This document shows, one piece after another, positions 1-6,505 of a DNA stretch of 12,688 nucleotides. Both the position numbers and the translations under genes were made by a program. Below the pieces are notes generated by a model. The model worked only from the letters and a program-made list of their open reading frames with translations, was not told the DNA's origin and did not search any database. Position 1 is the first letter of the stretch. Every line of letters starts with the position of its first letter. The DNA comes from JANMDU01 sp031388245 (GTDB taxonomy: Bacteria; Pseudomonadota; Gammaproteobacteria; Burkholderiales; Burkholderiaceae_C), in contig JANNED010000011.1 of assembly GCA_031388245.1 (NCBI GenBank), positions 1 to 12,688 of the forward strand, read 5' to 3'.

Positions 1-1005
1 GCCGCGGCGTTTGGCTGCTTCTAGTGCTGCGAGAAGCTGCGGATCAGGTGCGAAGTAAGCGTTCGTCAGATAAACGCTGTCGCGTGCATGCCCGATGGCC
101 GACAGCAATGTCGTATACATCTGACTGGTGAGCTCATCGGGTGCACTACCGATGGCGCGAACCAAGGTTGAGCCAACGGCCATGAGTGGTGGGAAATAAT
201 TCTTTGGTGGCAGAGGTGCGCCTTGCTGCTTCTCCCATGTTGCGATAAACAACTTTTGCAGTTGCGCCACGACTGGCCCCTCGAGTTTCAGGTCTGTGTC
301 ACGCCATGCGGCTGCGCTGGAAGCCAAGCGGCGAGATCGTTGACCGAAGGAGCCGCCCGAGTGAACGCTGCTGATGTTGATGCCACCCAAAAAAGCTTGG
401 CTGCCATCCACGATCAGCAATTTGCGATGGTCTCGCTGGTTGGGCGACCATTTGATGCCCGCCAACAATGGATTGACAGGATTGAATTCCAACACGTTGA
501 TGCCGCTGTCCATCAGCTTTTGAAAAAAATCAACCGGTGTGGCATGCGTACCAACGCTATCGCGAATGATATTGACTTGCACGCCTTGGCGCTGTTTTTC
601 CATCAGTACAGCAGCAAAACCTTTGCCTATCTCGTCATTGTCAAAAATATAAGTTTCAACGTTGATATGATCTCGCGCGGCTTCAATCGCTTTAAGCATC
701 GCTTGATAAGTGGCAAGACCGTCTTGCAGGAGCTGCACACGATTACCAACATTCAATGGCATGAGTGTATTGGTTTGCTCAATAGCGAGATGCCGCTCTA
801 AAGCGCTGGCTTGCGCTTCAGTGGCAGTCAGGCCAGCAATCAAGGCTTTGCTGCGAGACGCTCGTATAGGGCCTTTCGTATCTTCCAGCACAATGGTTTG
901 GACATGGCTTTCAGCATCGGGTGGAGCAATTTTCGGCAATTGGCTGCAACCCAGCAAACCCAGTAGGCTGCATACAGACATACAGAAAATGTTTGCTACA
1001 CGCAT
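1..1005 (-). CDS. Phospholipase D / cardiolipin synthase-like lipoprotein (3' end outside window)
   Basis: Reading the minus strand from 1005 gives 335 open codons running off the left edge. The N-terminus is a lipoprotein signal: a hydrophobic stretch ending LLGLLGC, with Cys20 as the likely lipidated residue and Ser at +2, which suggests outer-membrane retention. A complete HKD phosphodiesterase motif is visible: His193, Lys195, Asp200, then GGIN ending at Asn210 (HxKx4Dx6GGxN). The last visible residues (AYFAPDPQLLAALEAAKRRG) resemble the strand and helix before the second HKD motif, which lies outside the window. The family transfers phosphatidyl groups (cardiolipin synthesis) or hydrolyses phosphodiesters; which one is not decidable here. 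A lipoprotein anchor is unusual for a cardiolipin synthase and points to the periplasmic face. It begins 36 bases after the stop of the upstream stress-protein gene, so they are probably co-transcribed. The ribosome binding site is weak, and an in-frame TTG lies 30 bases upstream. Confidence 0.85.
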   Translation of the reverse strand, partial: MRVANIFCMSVCSLLGLLGCSQLPKIAPPDAESHVQTIVLEDTKGPIRASRSKALIAGLTATEAQASALERHLAIEQTNTLMPLNVGNRVQLLQDGLATYQAMLKAIEAARDHINVETYIFDNDEIGKGFAAVLMEKQRQGVQVNIIRDSVGTHATPVDFFQKLMDSGINVLEFNPVNPLLAGIKWSPNQRDHRKLLIVDGSQAFLGGINISSVHSGGSFGQRSRRLASSAAAWRDTDLKLEGPVVAQLQKLFIATWEKQQGAPLPPKNYFPPLMAVGSTLVRAIGSAPDELTSQMYTTLLSAIGHARDSVYLTNAYFAPDPQLLAALEAAKRRG

Positions 1006-1041
1006 CTTGGTTTTGGGAAGCGCTTGTGCAAGCAAATAAAC

Positions 1042-1536
1042 TTAATGCAGCTCAATCGTTTTGTTTTCGCCCATGCCCACTGGTTTGCCAGACATGATTG
1101 AGGCTGCCAGAGCAAACAGCCGAACTGTGCGGCTATGCGGTGCATCCCAGTATTCAGCTTGGGTAGGCGTGAATTTAAGCAGCACCACATTAGGCGAATC
1201 CGGGCCATCAGGAAACCATGGCTTGGCGAAAGCGCTCCACAGGCGGTGAATGTGTTCACGATCAGCGCTGATCTGGGCATGCCCAGCCATCGAGACATAC
1301 GTGCCTCGCCCGTGGTGTATGAAGCTTAAATTCACGTGTGCGAGATGCTTTGTCTTTTCAGAATGTCGTTCGGTGAGAAACCAAATCACCCCCTCGCTGT
1401 CCATTTGTTGCGGAGCCATGGGGCGGCTTTCTAAATCACCATTTGCGTTCGCGCTTGTCAGCATCGCTACGTTGATATCGTCAATCAATTCACCAAGTTT
1501 GATGAAGTGCGTACCAGTTTGGGTTTCGATTTTCAT
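1042..1536 (-). CDS. Pyridoxamine 5'-phosphate oxidase-like general stress protein 26 family
   Basis: This 164-residue protein has the split-barrel flavin-binding fold of the general stress protein 26 / Pyrid_ox_like family. Visible family features are VAMLTSANANGDLESRPMAP near residues 25-45, VIWFLTERHSEKTKHL, TYVSMAGHAQISADRE, LWSAFAKPWFPDGPDSPNVV, and a closing AEYWDAP. Known members bind FMN or FAD and are stress-induced; a definite reaction is not established for most. The open frame extends 25 codons upstream, but I chose the ATG at 1536 because it opens the conserved region and has a GAG-containing purine-rich stretch about 13 bases before it. It lies between the iron-permease-like gene and the phospholipase D-like lipoprotein, all on the same strand. 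The cofactor is inferred from the family. Confidence 0.87.
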   Translation of the reverse strand: MKIETQTGTHFIKLGELIDDINVAMLTSANANGDLESRPMAPQQMDSEGVIWFLTERHSEKTKHLAHVNLSFIHHGRGTYVSMAGHAQISADREHIHRLWSAFAKPWFPDGPDSPNVVLLKFTPTQAEYWDAPHSRTVRLFALAASIMSGKPVGMGENKTIELH

Positions 1537-1634
1537 AAGTTGATTTTTCTCAAGAGTTAAGCGGCAATCATGTCTATAAATGCTTGACCTATCAATCAGT
1601 ATTTTGCGCATCAGCGTGTAGGATGAACGCTTGC

Positions 1635-1677
1635 CAGATACCGATGAGCCATCAAGTCTCTGGCGTATCGGTATCTG
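1635..1677. repeat. 11-bp perfect inverted repeat at the 3' end of the iron permease-like gene
   Basis: The arms CAGATACCGAT (1635-1645) and ATCGGTATCTG (1667-1677) are perfect complements separated by 21 bases. Inside them GCC/GGC can also pair after one wobble and one mismatch. The right arm lies in the last codons of the iron permease-like gene, whose stop (1652-1654) sits in the loop. There is no T-run on either side, so it is not a classical intrinsic terminator. It could be an mRNA 3'-end stability hairpin, a Rho-assisted terminator, or a protein-binding dyad ahead of the GSP26-type gene. Confidence 0.55.
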
Positions 1678-2062
1678 CTGCGCCTCGCTCTAAGTTAGCT
1701 CGCGCACTGCTGGCGAGAATTTGGTATTTACTGCGAAATGCCGAAAGCGTTTCGTCTTCCAATTCTTCCAAATCCAGCAATGCGTTGTGTGCACCTTGCG
1801 TGGAACGAATCAGCTCGTCAAGCTTGATCTGTATCGCTTGCGTGTCGCGGTTTTGCGTGTTTTGGATCAGAAAGACCATCAAAAATGTAATGATTGTGGT
1901 GCCCGTGTTGATCACGAGCTGCCAAGTGTCACTGAATCTAAAAAGCGGACCTGTGATGATCCAAATGGCGATGATGCCAACAGCCAAAACAAACGTGCGA
2001 GGTCGCCCGCAGAAGTGGGATGCGGTCTTGGCAAAGCCAGAGTACCAAGTGGTGGTTTGCAT
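1652..2062 (-). CDS. Low-affinity iron permease family membrane protein
   Basis: This 136-residue protein has two predicted membrane helices (about residues 24-41 and 47-67). They surround the hallmark FRFSDTWQLVINTGTTIITF, followed by FLIQNTQNRDTQAIQIKLDE, then a charged cytoplasmic tail with a likely helical stretch (LLDLEELEDETL). This is the core signature of the low-affinity iron permease family (PF04120). Bacterial members are much shorter than the fungal transporter, and transport activity is not well shown for them. The start is ATG at 2062 with GGAG about 5 bases upstream. An intrinsic terminator ends only about 12 bases before this start, so the gene either has a promoter overlapping that terminator or depends on readthrough. 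The C-terminus runs into the inverted repeat at 1635-1677. Confidence 0.85.
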   Translation of the reverse strand: MQTTTWYSGFAKTASHFCGRPRTFVLAVGIIAIWIITGPLFRFSDTWQLVINTGTTIITFLMVFLIQNTQNRDTQAIQIKLDELIRSTQGAHNALLDLEELEDETLSAFRSKYQILASSARANLERGAADTDTPET

Positions 2063-2073
2063 AAATTCTCCAT

Positions 2074-2099
2074 AAAAAAAGACCCTAGATGGGTCTTTT
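2074..2099 (-). terminator. Rho-independent terminator behind the CsbD-family gene
   Basis: On the minus strand the sequence reads AAAAGACCC, a 5-base loop, GGGTCTTTT and further T residues. That is a 9-bp perfect stem (2077-2085 with 2091-2099) followed by a run of T. It lies 48 bases after the CsbD-family stop and immediately before the ribosome binding site of the iron permease-like gene. Flanking A/T runs make it potentially bidirectional. Confidence 0.85.
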
Positions 2100-2146
2100 A
2101 ACAGATAGCAAGCCTATGTGAAAAACCATAGCTTAGCAACTAGCGA

Positions 2147-2434
2147 TTAGATCGCTACTTTAGCTTCTGATTTGTGCTCGGCGGGCTTGGTTTCAAGTGC
2201 AGACACAGGCTTGTCGCTTTTGACCAGCCATGAGTCTGTGGCCTTGTCGAGCCATGTGCTCACTTGCTTTTCTGCCTCTTCTTTTGCGACACCGTAGTGG
2301 TGCTGAATCTTGCCAGCGAGTTGGTCGCGTTTACCGGCAATGACATCCATGTCATCGTCGGTCAGTTTGCCCCATTGCTCCTTGGCTTTGCCGGTGACTT
2401 GCTTCCAATTGCCCTGAATTTGTTCCCAGTTCAT
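2147..2434 (-). CDS. CsbD family stress-response protein
   Basis: This small hydrophilic protein of 95 residues opens with MNWEQIQGNWKQVTGKAKEQ. It continues with WGKLTDDDMDVIAGKRDQLAGKIQ..YG, the full CsbD domain (PF05532) at about residues 2-55. The tail is Lys/Glu/Ala-rich and probably disordered. CsbD proteins are abundant, sigma-B- or stress-induced proteins of unknown mechanism. The start at 2434 is supported by AAAGGAA about 8 bases upstream; an open extension of 22 codons further upstream lacks the conserved sequence and is rejected. It lies 82 bases downstream of the BON lipoprotein on the same strand and is followed by a strong terminator, so it probably ends a BON-CsbD transcript. 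Confidence 0.92.
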   Translation of the reverse strand: MNWEQIQGNWKQVTGKAKEQWGKLTDDDMDVIAGKRDQLAGKIQHHYGVAKEEAEKQVSTWLDKATDSWLVKSDKPVSALETKPAEHKSEAKVAI

Positions 2435-2516
2435 GATGATTCCTTTAAGTTGAGTTAAAACTGTTTGCCTGATCAGCGCGCAGTTTGCCTTGACGAACAA
2501 GCCGTCAATTCTTCGA

Positions 2517-2831
2517 TCACGGACGAACCGTGATTTCGTTTTTGACGCTTTTCACGCCACTGACATTTGTTGCAATCGTGCCAGCAGTAGTCCGTTCGGT
2601 CCAGTTTTTAGCAAAACCAGAAAGCAAAACAGTACCATTGAGTGTTTCAACGCTGATGCTAGAGGCATCCACTGCTTTGTTCTCAACAAAACGTGCTTTG
2701 ATCGAGGTGGTGATGGCGGAATCATCAATGTAAGCCCCCACGGTTTCTTGGCCGCGCGTGACGGCGCAACCGCTTGTGATGGCCAGTGTCAAACTGATGG
2801 CCAAGCCAGCGATAAGATGTTGAATTTTCAT
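2517..2831 (-). CDS. Single-BON-domain lipoprotein (OsmY-like)
   Basis: This 104-residue protein has a lipoprotein signal peptide ending AITSGC (lipidated Cys22). It carries one BON domain at about residues 34-103: IDDSAITTSIKARFVENK, then SISVETLNGTVLLSGFAK and the closing GVKSVKNEITV. BON domains occur in OsmY and related periplasmic proteins and are thought to contact phospholipid or envelope surfaces under osmotic stress. The start at 2831 has AAAGGAAA upstream. It is closely related in sequence to both BON domains of the lipoprotein at 9215-9841 on the other side of the signalling genes. The CsbD-family gene follows 82 bases downstream. Confidence 0.9.
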   Translation of the reverse strand: MKIQHLIAGLAISLTLAITSGCAVTRGQETVGAYIDDSAITTSIKARFVENKAVDASSISVETLNGTVLLSGFAKNWTERTTAGTIATNVSGVKSVKNEITVRP

Positions 2832-2974
2832 AGATTTCCTTTTTCGATCGTTTGTGAACCCAATGCATTAGCGCTTGGGGAAAAGTAAATGTAAATTGGC
2901 TTGAGAATCTAGGCCATCAGTGCAGGGCGCTAGTCTGTGTCAGACAACATGCCGTGCAAACAGAGCAACATGAA

Positions 2975-3397
2975 TCAATCCAGCAATGCAGAGAGCAGGG
3001 CGCTTTTCGTGATGAGCCGCCAAGGGCGCATGAGCGCAAGCACAGCGCCAATCGCCACCGCGCCCGCCATGAGCTTGATGGGGCTACGCTGCGCCACAGG
3101 TTTGAGCACGACATCTGCGGCCTGCAGACTGCTCATGACCAAAACACGCCACGGATTTTTAACCCACATCTGATGGATAGCGCTAAATAGCAGCTGCGCA
3201 CTGGGATTGCCTTTGAGCAGCTTGAAAGAGCTAAGCATGCCGCTTGCAAAATCGCCCGCAGCATGTTTCGGCGGCACGTCATTTGGTTGGCCCGTTTGCA
3301 ATGCCTGTCGCAGAGCAATCCGCGAGCGCGTCATGCGGAGCACAGCTGCATTCGCGGCTGGGTTACTGGCCGCTTGGGTCAATGGACTGTCCATCAT
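2975..3397 (-). CDS. Hypothetical membrane-anchored protein in yqjK position
   Basis: This 140-residue protein does not show a domain I can name with certainty. The N-terminal half is polar and Arg/Ala/Gln-rich (RMTRSRIALRQALQ). The centre has a conserved-looking amphipathic part (AIHQMWVKNPWRVLVMSSLQ). A hydrophobic segment at about residues 107-124 is flanked by Arg and Lys and is probably a single membrane anchor. Its ATG overlaps the stop of the phage-holin-like gene in an ATGA junction (3394-3397), so the two are probably translationally coupled. Order and spacing match the third gene of the enterobacterial yqjD-yqjE-yqjK set. I infer a comparable position, not proven homology with YqjK. 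A second ATG at 3394 is an equally possible start. Confidence 0.75.
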   Translation of the reverse strand: MMDSPLTQAASNPAANAAVLRMTRSRIALRQALQTGQPNDVPPKHAAGDFASGMLSSFKLLKGNPSAQLLFSAIHQMWVKNPWRVLVMSSLQAADVVLKPVAQRSPIKLMAGAVAIGAVLALMRPWRLITKSALLSALLD

Positions 3398-3774
3398 CGC
3401 GCTGTTGACATCTCGCGCAACAAAGCCAGATCACCTTTGATTTGAAGCCGAAAATCAGAAAAAACTCGATTTTGCATATGGCTCTTGACGCGTTGCGCAC
3501 AGACCAGCGACAGCACCAAAGGAACAACGGGTGTTGCCCACAGTAGCCAAGGCGCATGAATTTGCTGTTGCGGCATCACCGACCAAAGCATGACGCCAAT
3601 GCCAGCCAGCATACCTGCGCCACAAAGCAGCAAAATTGCAGCCAAGCCTAAGATGGTGCGATGCGTCCAAGTTCGAGCCGCGTATGTCAGCTCTTGCGCA
3701 AACAAGTCTGAATACGCATCAACATGCTCCAGCAGCAGATGTGGCTTCTGTGTGACCAAATGAAGTACGCTCAT
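3394..3774 (-). CDS. Phage holin family / YqjE-like inner-membrane protein
   Basis: This 126-residue protein has an amphipathic N-terminal segment (LLLEHVDAYSDLFAQELTYA), two membrane helices at about residues 41-66 and 75-93, and a charged C-terminal segment ending DLALLREMSTAR. This layout fits the phage_holin_3_6/YqjE family (PF07332), which despite its name is usually chromosomal and found next to DUF883 proteins, as here. I chose ATG 3774 over an in-frame TTG at 3789; neither has a strong ribosome binding site. It follows the DUF883-like gene by about 31 bases and overlaps the next gene by 4 bases. A lytic role is unlikely because no endolysin or phage gene is nearby. Confidence 0.8.
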   Translation of the reverse strand: MSVLHLVTQKPHLLLEHVDAYSDLFAQELTYAARTWTHRTILGLAAILLLCGAGMLAGIGVMLWSVMPQQQIHAPWLLWATPVVPLVLSLVCAQRVKSHMQNRVFSDFRLQIKGDLALLREMSTAR

Positions 3775-3805
3775 GTATGAAATATCCAAGCCAAATCAAA
3801 AACAA

Positions 3806-4075
3806 TTAACCGCGACCTGCGCCACGCACCATCAAACTCAAAAGCCCCATCAGTGTCGCGCCCGCAGCGGCTGCGATCAAAACCGATTGCACAGGTTTTT
3901 CTTGGATGTAACAAACAGCTTGCTCGCCCATGTTGTGTGCTTTCTCGCGCACTTGGCTGATGCCTTCTCGCACGGCCTCAGCGCCACGGTGTGAGAGCTC
4001 ATTGGCTTGATCTAGCGCAGAGGATGCTTGATTTAAAACGGAATTGCTGGCAAGGGTGGGTTGCGTGATGTTCAT
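3806..4075 (-). CDS. DUF883 / ElaB-YqjD-like membrane-anchored protein
   Basis: This 89-residue protein has a long polar helical N-terminal region (residues 10-55, rich in Ala, Gln, Glu, Arg; SALDQANELSHRGAEAVREG). It ends in the family signature YIQEKPVQSVLIAAAAGATL followed by a single C-terminal membrane helix and a short basic tail. This matches the ElaB/YqjD/DUF883 family. E. coli members are C-tail-anchored inner-membrane proteins of stationary phase, and YqjD and ElaB bind ribosomes. Ribosome binding is not shown here. The start at 4075 is the only reasonable ATG and has a GAAAG-type site upstream. It heads a three-gene set with the YqjE-like and yqjK-position genes, and the DUF1328 gene lies 35 bases upstream. 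Confidence 0.85.
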   Translation of the reverse strand: MNITQPTLASNSVLNQASSALDQANELSHRGAEAVREGISQVREKAHNMGEQAVCYIQEKPVQSVLIAAAAGATLMGLLSLMVRGAGRG

Positions 4076-4110
4076 TGGGATGCTTTCTGTAGTTGGTGAT
4101 TAAAAAATGT

Positions 4111-4278
4111 TTATTTGCTTTTCTTCAACAAGCTCATGATGAAGCTTGCAATAGTTAACAAAATGAAGATAAAAAAGATGATTTTTGCGATATCTACAGC
4201 GCCAGCTGCGATACCAGTAAAGCCGAATACACCGGCCACGATGGCAACAACAAAAAATACGACAGAGTAATACAACAT
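4111..4278 (-). CDS. DUF1328 family membrane miniprotein
   Basis: The 55-residue reading frame translates to MLYYSVVFFVVAIVAGVFGF, TGIAAGAVDIAKIIFFIFIL and LTIASFIMSLLKKSK. That is two closely spaced membrane helices with a Gly-rich turn and a lysine tail. This is the DUF1328 (YtjA-type) family of small inner-membrane proteins, whose function is unknown and which are often found with stress genes. The ribosome binding site AAGGAA about 7 bases before ATG 4278 is good. A longer frame over the same bases (4100-4363) gives a Cys/Tyr/Arg-rich product without family resemblance and is rejected. The gene lies upstream of the DUF883 gene with only 35 bases between, so the four small membrane protein genes may be one transcript. 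Confidence 0.9.
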   Translation of the reverse strand: MLYYSVVFFVVAIVAGVFGFTGIAAGAVDIAKIIFFIFILLTIASFIMSLLKKSK

Positions 4279-4373
4279 AGAGATTCCTTAAAGCTAACTT
4301 AATCAAGCAACAGTGCTTCGTTGCGAAAAGAGAAGTATCGGTATCAGCCAGCGTGATCGCCATCAGCGCTTAA

Positions 4374-4417
4374 GACAAGCTGTTGTCAGAGACAAGCGAA
4401 TCGTTGTGTAGGACAAG
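4374..4417. repeat. Three GACAAG direct repeats in the gap upstream of the DUF1328 gene
   Basis: GACAAGC occurs at 4374-4380 and 4391-4397, and GACAAG at 4412-4417. The first copy also forms a small dyad, GACAAGCTGTTGTC (4374-4387). The cluster lies between the kinase stop (4434) and the DUF1328 gene, which reads away from it on the same strand. Such clustered short repeats can be regulator-binding sites, but this may be chance in a 155-base gap. Confidence 0.3.
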
Positions 4418-4433
4418 TCGCTGCACCACAAAT

Positions 4434-5774
4434 TCAGAGTGAAGCTTGCACCAATGTGCCTTGGCCATGCGAAGAAGTGATCTTCAACACACCCTGCGCA
4501 GCTTCCACGCGGTAGCGCATCCCCAAAAGACCATATGAAGAGCTGATTTGATGATTCGTGTCAAAGCCGATACCATCGTCGCGCACTGTAGCGACAACCA
4601 CATTGCCATCCATCTGCAAAGTCAGCCAGACGTTTGTCGCTTGGGCATATTTCATGATGTTTGTGCAGGCCTCTTGCATCAGGCGATAAACCATCAGTTG
4701 TGAATCAGGCGGCAATGCAACTTCTTCAAAGTTGCTGTGAACCAACAAATTTGAGCTCTCTTCAAACTCGCGCGCAAATATCTCCAGCGTGGCCACAAGC
4801 CCGAGATTGTTCAGCGCGGAAGGCCGTAAATCTTCAATGATCTTGCGGCCTAAGGCAATGCTGTCGTTGAGGTTGCCCACCAAATGTGCCAGCAGCTCCA
4901 CAGTTTCAGGCGATTTCAATTCAATGCGTGATTTGATGCGAGCCGTATCAAGTTTGGCCGAGGTAAGCAATGCGCCAAGATCATCATGGAGGTTGCGTGC
5001 CAGACGGCTGCGTTCATCTTCCCGGTTACTTTGCAAATGGCGCGCAAGTTGCGTCAATTCTTCTGTGCGCTTGTGCACCATGATGCCCAGCTGATCTCTC
5101 TCGGTAGCCAGCTCCCGACGCAATTGAAGCTGCTCTGATTTGAGCCGTAAATTCTGCCGCAAATAAATCAATATCGCCACCAAGCACATCAAGCTGAGCA
5201 GCGCGATAGCACCACGGCTGAAAATTTGTGTGTTTTGCAATTTTTTGCGCGAGATGATCAGCAGCGCAGATTCCCGCTCTTGCAATGTAGCCGTGATCTC
5301 TCGCATGCGCTGCATACTTTGCTTGCCGCTGCCCTCCAAAACTTGATCCAAGCTGGCTTGAGAGAAGTTTTTCTTCTTCAATTCAATGGTTTGTGCCATT
5401 TCCTTGAGCTTGCTGCTTGTTAGCGTTTCAAGCTCGGCGAGCAAGGCAAGCGAGCCATCTTGGCCTTGATAGTGCTGCCGCAATTTGAGGAAGCTTTGTG
5501 TCACTGGAGCAATGGCTTGTTCGTAAGGCTGTAAATATTCCACTCGGTCTGTCAGCAAGAAGCCTCTTTGACCCGTCTCGGCGTTGAGAATACGCAAATA
5601 CAAGTCACTCAAAATAGTTTGCGTTTGTGCTGTTGCAATCGATTCACGGGTGTAATGCGTGGTGTATCGATAGGTTAATTCGTTGGCTGCGAGCATCGTG
5701 ATGGCAGCCAAGCATGAAAGCGGTACGACGAGCTTGTTACCCATGATCAAAGTCAGGAGGCGCATGGCTTGCAT
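4434..5774 (-). CDS. CHASE3-domain sensor histidine kinase (NarX/HisKA_3 type)
   Basis: This 446-residue kinase has membrane helices at about 14-31 and 187-206. They flank a roughly 150-residue periplasmic CHASE3 sensor domain, with the typical RILNAETGQRGFLLT at 61-75. A coiled-coil linker (about 208-250) leads to the HisKA_3 dimerisation domain, where ERSRLARNLHDDLG carries the phosphorylated His263. The HATPase domain follows with the N-box Asn372 (QEACTNIMKYA), DDGIGFD at 399-405 and GLLGMRYRVEAAQG at 415-428. It autophosphorylates and passes phosphate to a receiver, most likely the divergent LuxR-type regulator 50 bp away. The ligand is unknown. ATG at 5774, 5765 or 5744 could be the start; none has a clear ribosome binding site, so 5774 is tentative. 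All catalytic motifs look intact. Confidence 0.93.
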   Translation of the reverse strand: MQAMRLLTLIMGNKLVVPLSCLAAITMLAANELTYRYTTHYTRESIATAQTQTILSDLYLRILNAETGQRGFLLTDRVEYLQPYEQAIAPVTQSFLKLRQHYQGQDGSLALLAELETLTSSKLKEMAQTIELKKKNFSQASLDQVLEGSGKQSMQRMREITATLQERESALLIISRKKLQNTQIFSRGAIALLSLMCLVAILIYLRQNLRLKSEQLQLRRELATERDQLGIMVHKRTEELTQLARHLQSNREDERSRLARNLHDDLGALLTSAKLDTARIKSRIELKSPETVELLAHLVGNLNDSIALGRKIIEDLRPSALNNLGLVATLEIFAREFEESSNLLVHSNFEEVALPPDSQLMVYRLMQEACTNIMKYAQATNVWLTLQMDGNVVVATVRDDGIGFDTNHQISSSYGLLGMRYRVEAAQGVLKITSSHGQGTLVQASL

Positions 5775-5824
5775 TTCAAAAAAAGTGTGGGATCATTCGC
5801 ATCACAGTCAGCAAAGGAGGCTCT

Positions 5825-6457
5825 ATGATTCGGATAGCAATTGTTGACGATCACCCTGTGGTCAGAGAAGGGCTCAAACATTTTTTGAGCGATCAAAACG
5901 ATATGTCGGTGGTGGCAGAAGCATCGAGCGGACGCGAAGCGCTTGATATTGTTCGCGCGGGAGGAGTCGATGTGATGCTGATGGATATATCTATGCCGGA
6001 TCAAAGTGGTGTGGATGCCTTGATCGCCATTCAAGCGCGAGCACCAAATTTGCCGGTTTTGATGCTGAGTATTTTTCCTGAAGAACATTACGCCACCACG
6101 CTGCTCAAGCAAGGTGCCAGTGGATACATGAACAAGGATTGCGATCCGCAAGAATTGGTGCTGGCGATTCGAAATGTGGCCATGGGGCGAAAGCACATCT
6201 CGCCAGCGGTTGCGCAGTTGCTCGCGAGCAGTCTGATGCGTCAATCTGAAGCCCCAGTGCATGAAGAATTATCCGATCGAGAATTGCAAGTCTTTTTGAA
6301 ACTCGCACAAGGCCAAACTGTGGGTGAGTTGGCCATTGCCATGTCACTCAGCGTGAAAACAGTGAGCACCTATCGAACTCGAGTGATGGAGAAAATGAAT
6401 CTTTCCTCCAACAGCGACCTGACGTACTACGCGCTTAAAAATGGATTGATACAATAA
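5825..6457 (+). CDS. NarL/FixJ-family response regulator (receiver + LuxR HTH)
   Basis: This 210-residue regulator has an N-terminal receiver domain: acidic pair Asp8/Asp9, phosphoacceptor Asp54 in MLMDISMPD, Ser82, and Lys104 in GYMNKD. The LuxR-type DNA-binding domain (about 147-207) contains ELSDRELQVFLKLAQGQTVG and a recognition helix in LSVKTVSTYRTRVMEKMNL. The start is fixed by a near-perfect AAGGAGG (5814-5820), the best ribosome binding site in the window. It is divergent from the CHASE3 kinase and is its probable partner. Upon phosphorylation it should dimerise and bind promoters, plausibly those of the neighbouring stress genes, but no site is proven. Unusually for a kinase/regulator pair the two are divergent, so their expression can be set separately. 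Confidence 0.93.
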   Translation: MIRIAIVDDHPVVREGLKHFLSDQNDMSVVAEASSGREALDIVRAGGVDVMLMDISMPDQSGVDALIAIQARAPNLPVLMLSIFPEEHYATTLLKQGASGYMNKDCDPQELVLAIRNVAMGRKHISPAVAQLLASSLMRQSEAPVHEELSDRELQVFLKLAQGQTVGELAIAMSLSVKTVSTYRTRVMEKMNLSSNSDLTYYALKNGLIQ

Positions 6458-6505
6458 AAAAGCCGGCATGCAAGCGCTCAGGGCAAGGCTTGCAACTTGC
6501 CGCTT
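6456..6505 (-). terminator. Composite hairpin terminator of the stand-alone receiver gene
   Basis: On the minus strand an inner 7-bp stem TGCAAGC/GCTTGCA (6488-6494 with 6469-6475) is enclosed by AAGCGGC (6499-6505), which pairs with GCCGGCTT across a one-base bulge. Six T residues follow (complement of 6456-6461). The 5' arm lies inside the last codons of the receiver gene, and the T-run overlaps the stop of the convergent response regulator gene. In the plus direction no T-run follows, so it should act mainly on the minus strand. Confidence 0.6.

Noticed and set aside
223..801. 192-codon plus-strand open frame
   Set aside because: It is antisense to the phospholipase D-like gene, whose HKD motif and lipobox are clear. 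The plus-strand product has no recognisable features.
3394..3774. Possible prophage holin
   Set aside because: The YqjE-type family is normally chromosomal next to DUF883 genes, and there is no endolysin, integrase or structural phage gene here.
4100..4363. 87-codon minus-strand frame over the DUF1328 gene
   Set aside because: The product is Cys/Tyr/Arg-rich with no family resemblance. The overlapping 55-codon frame gives a convincing DUF1328 protein with a good ribosome binding site.
5753..6262. 169-codon minus-strand frame over the response regulator gene
   Set aside because: It is the antisense of a fully conserved receiver-LuxR protein. Its His/Arg-rich composition is typical of a shadow frame.
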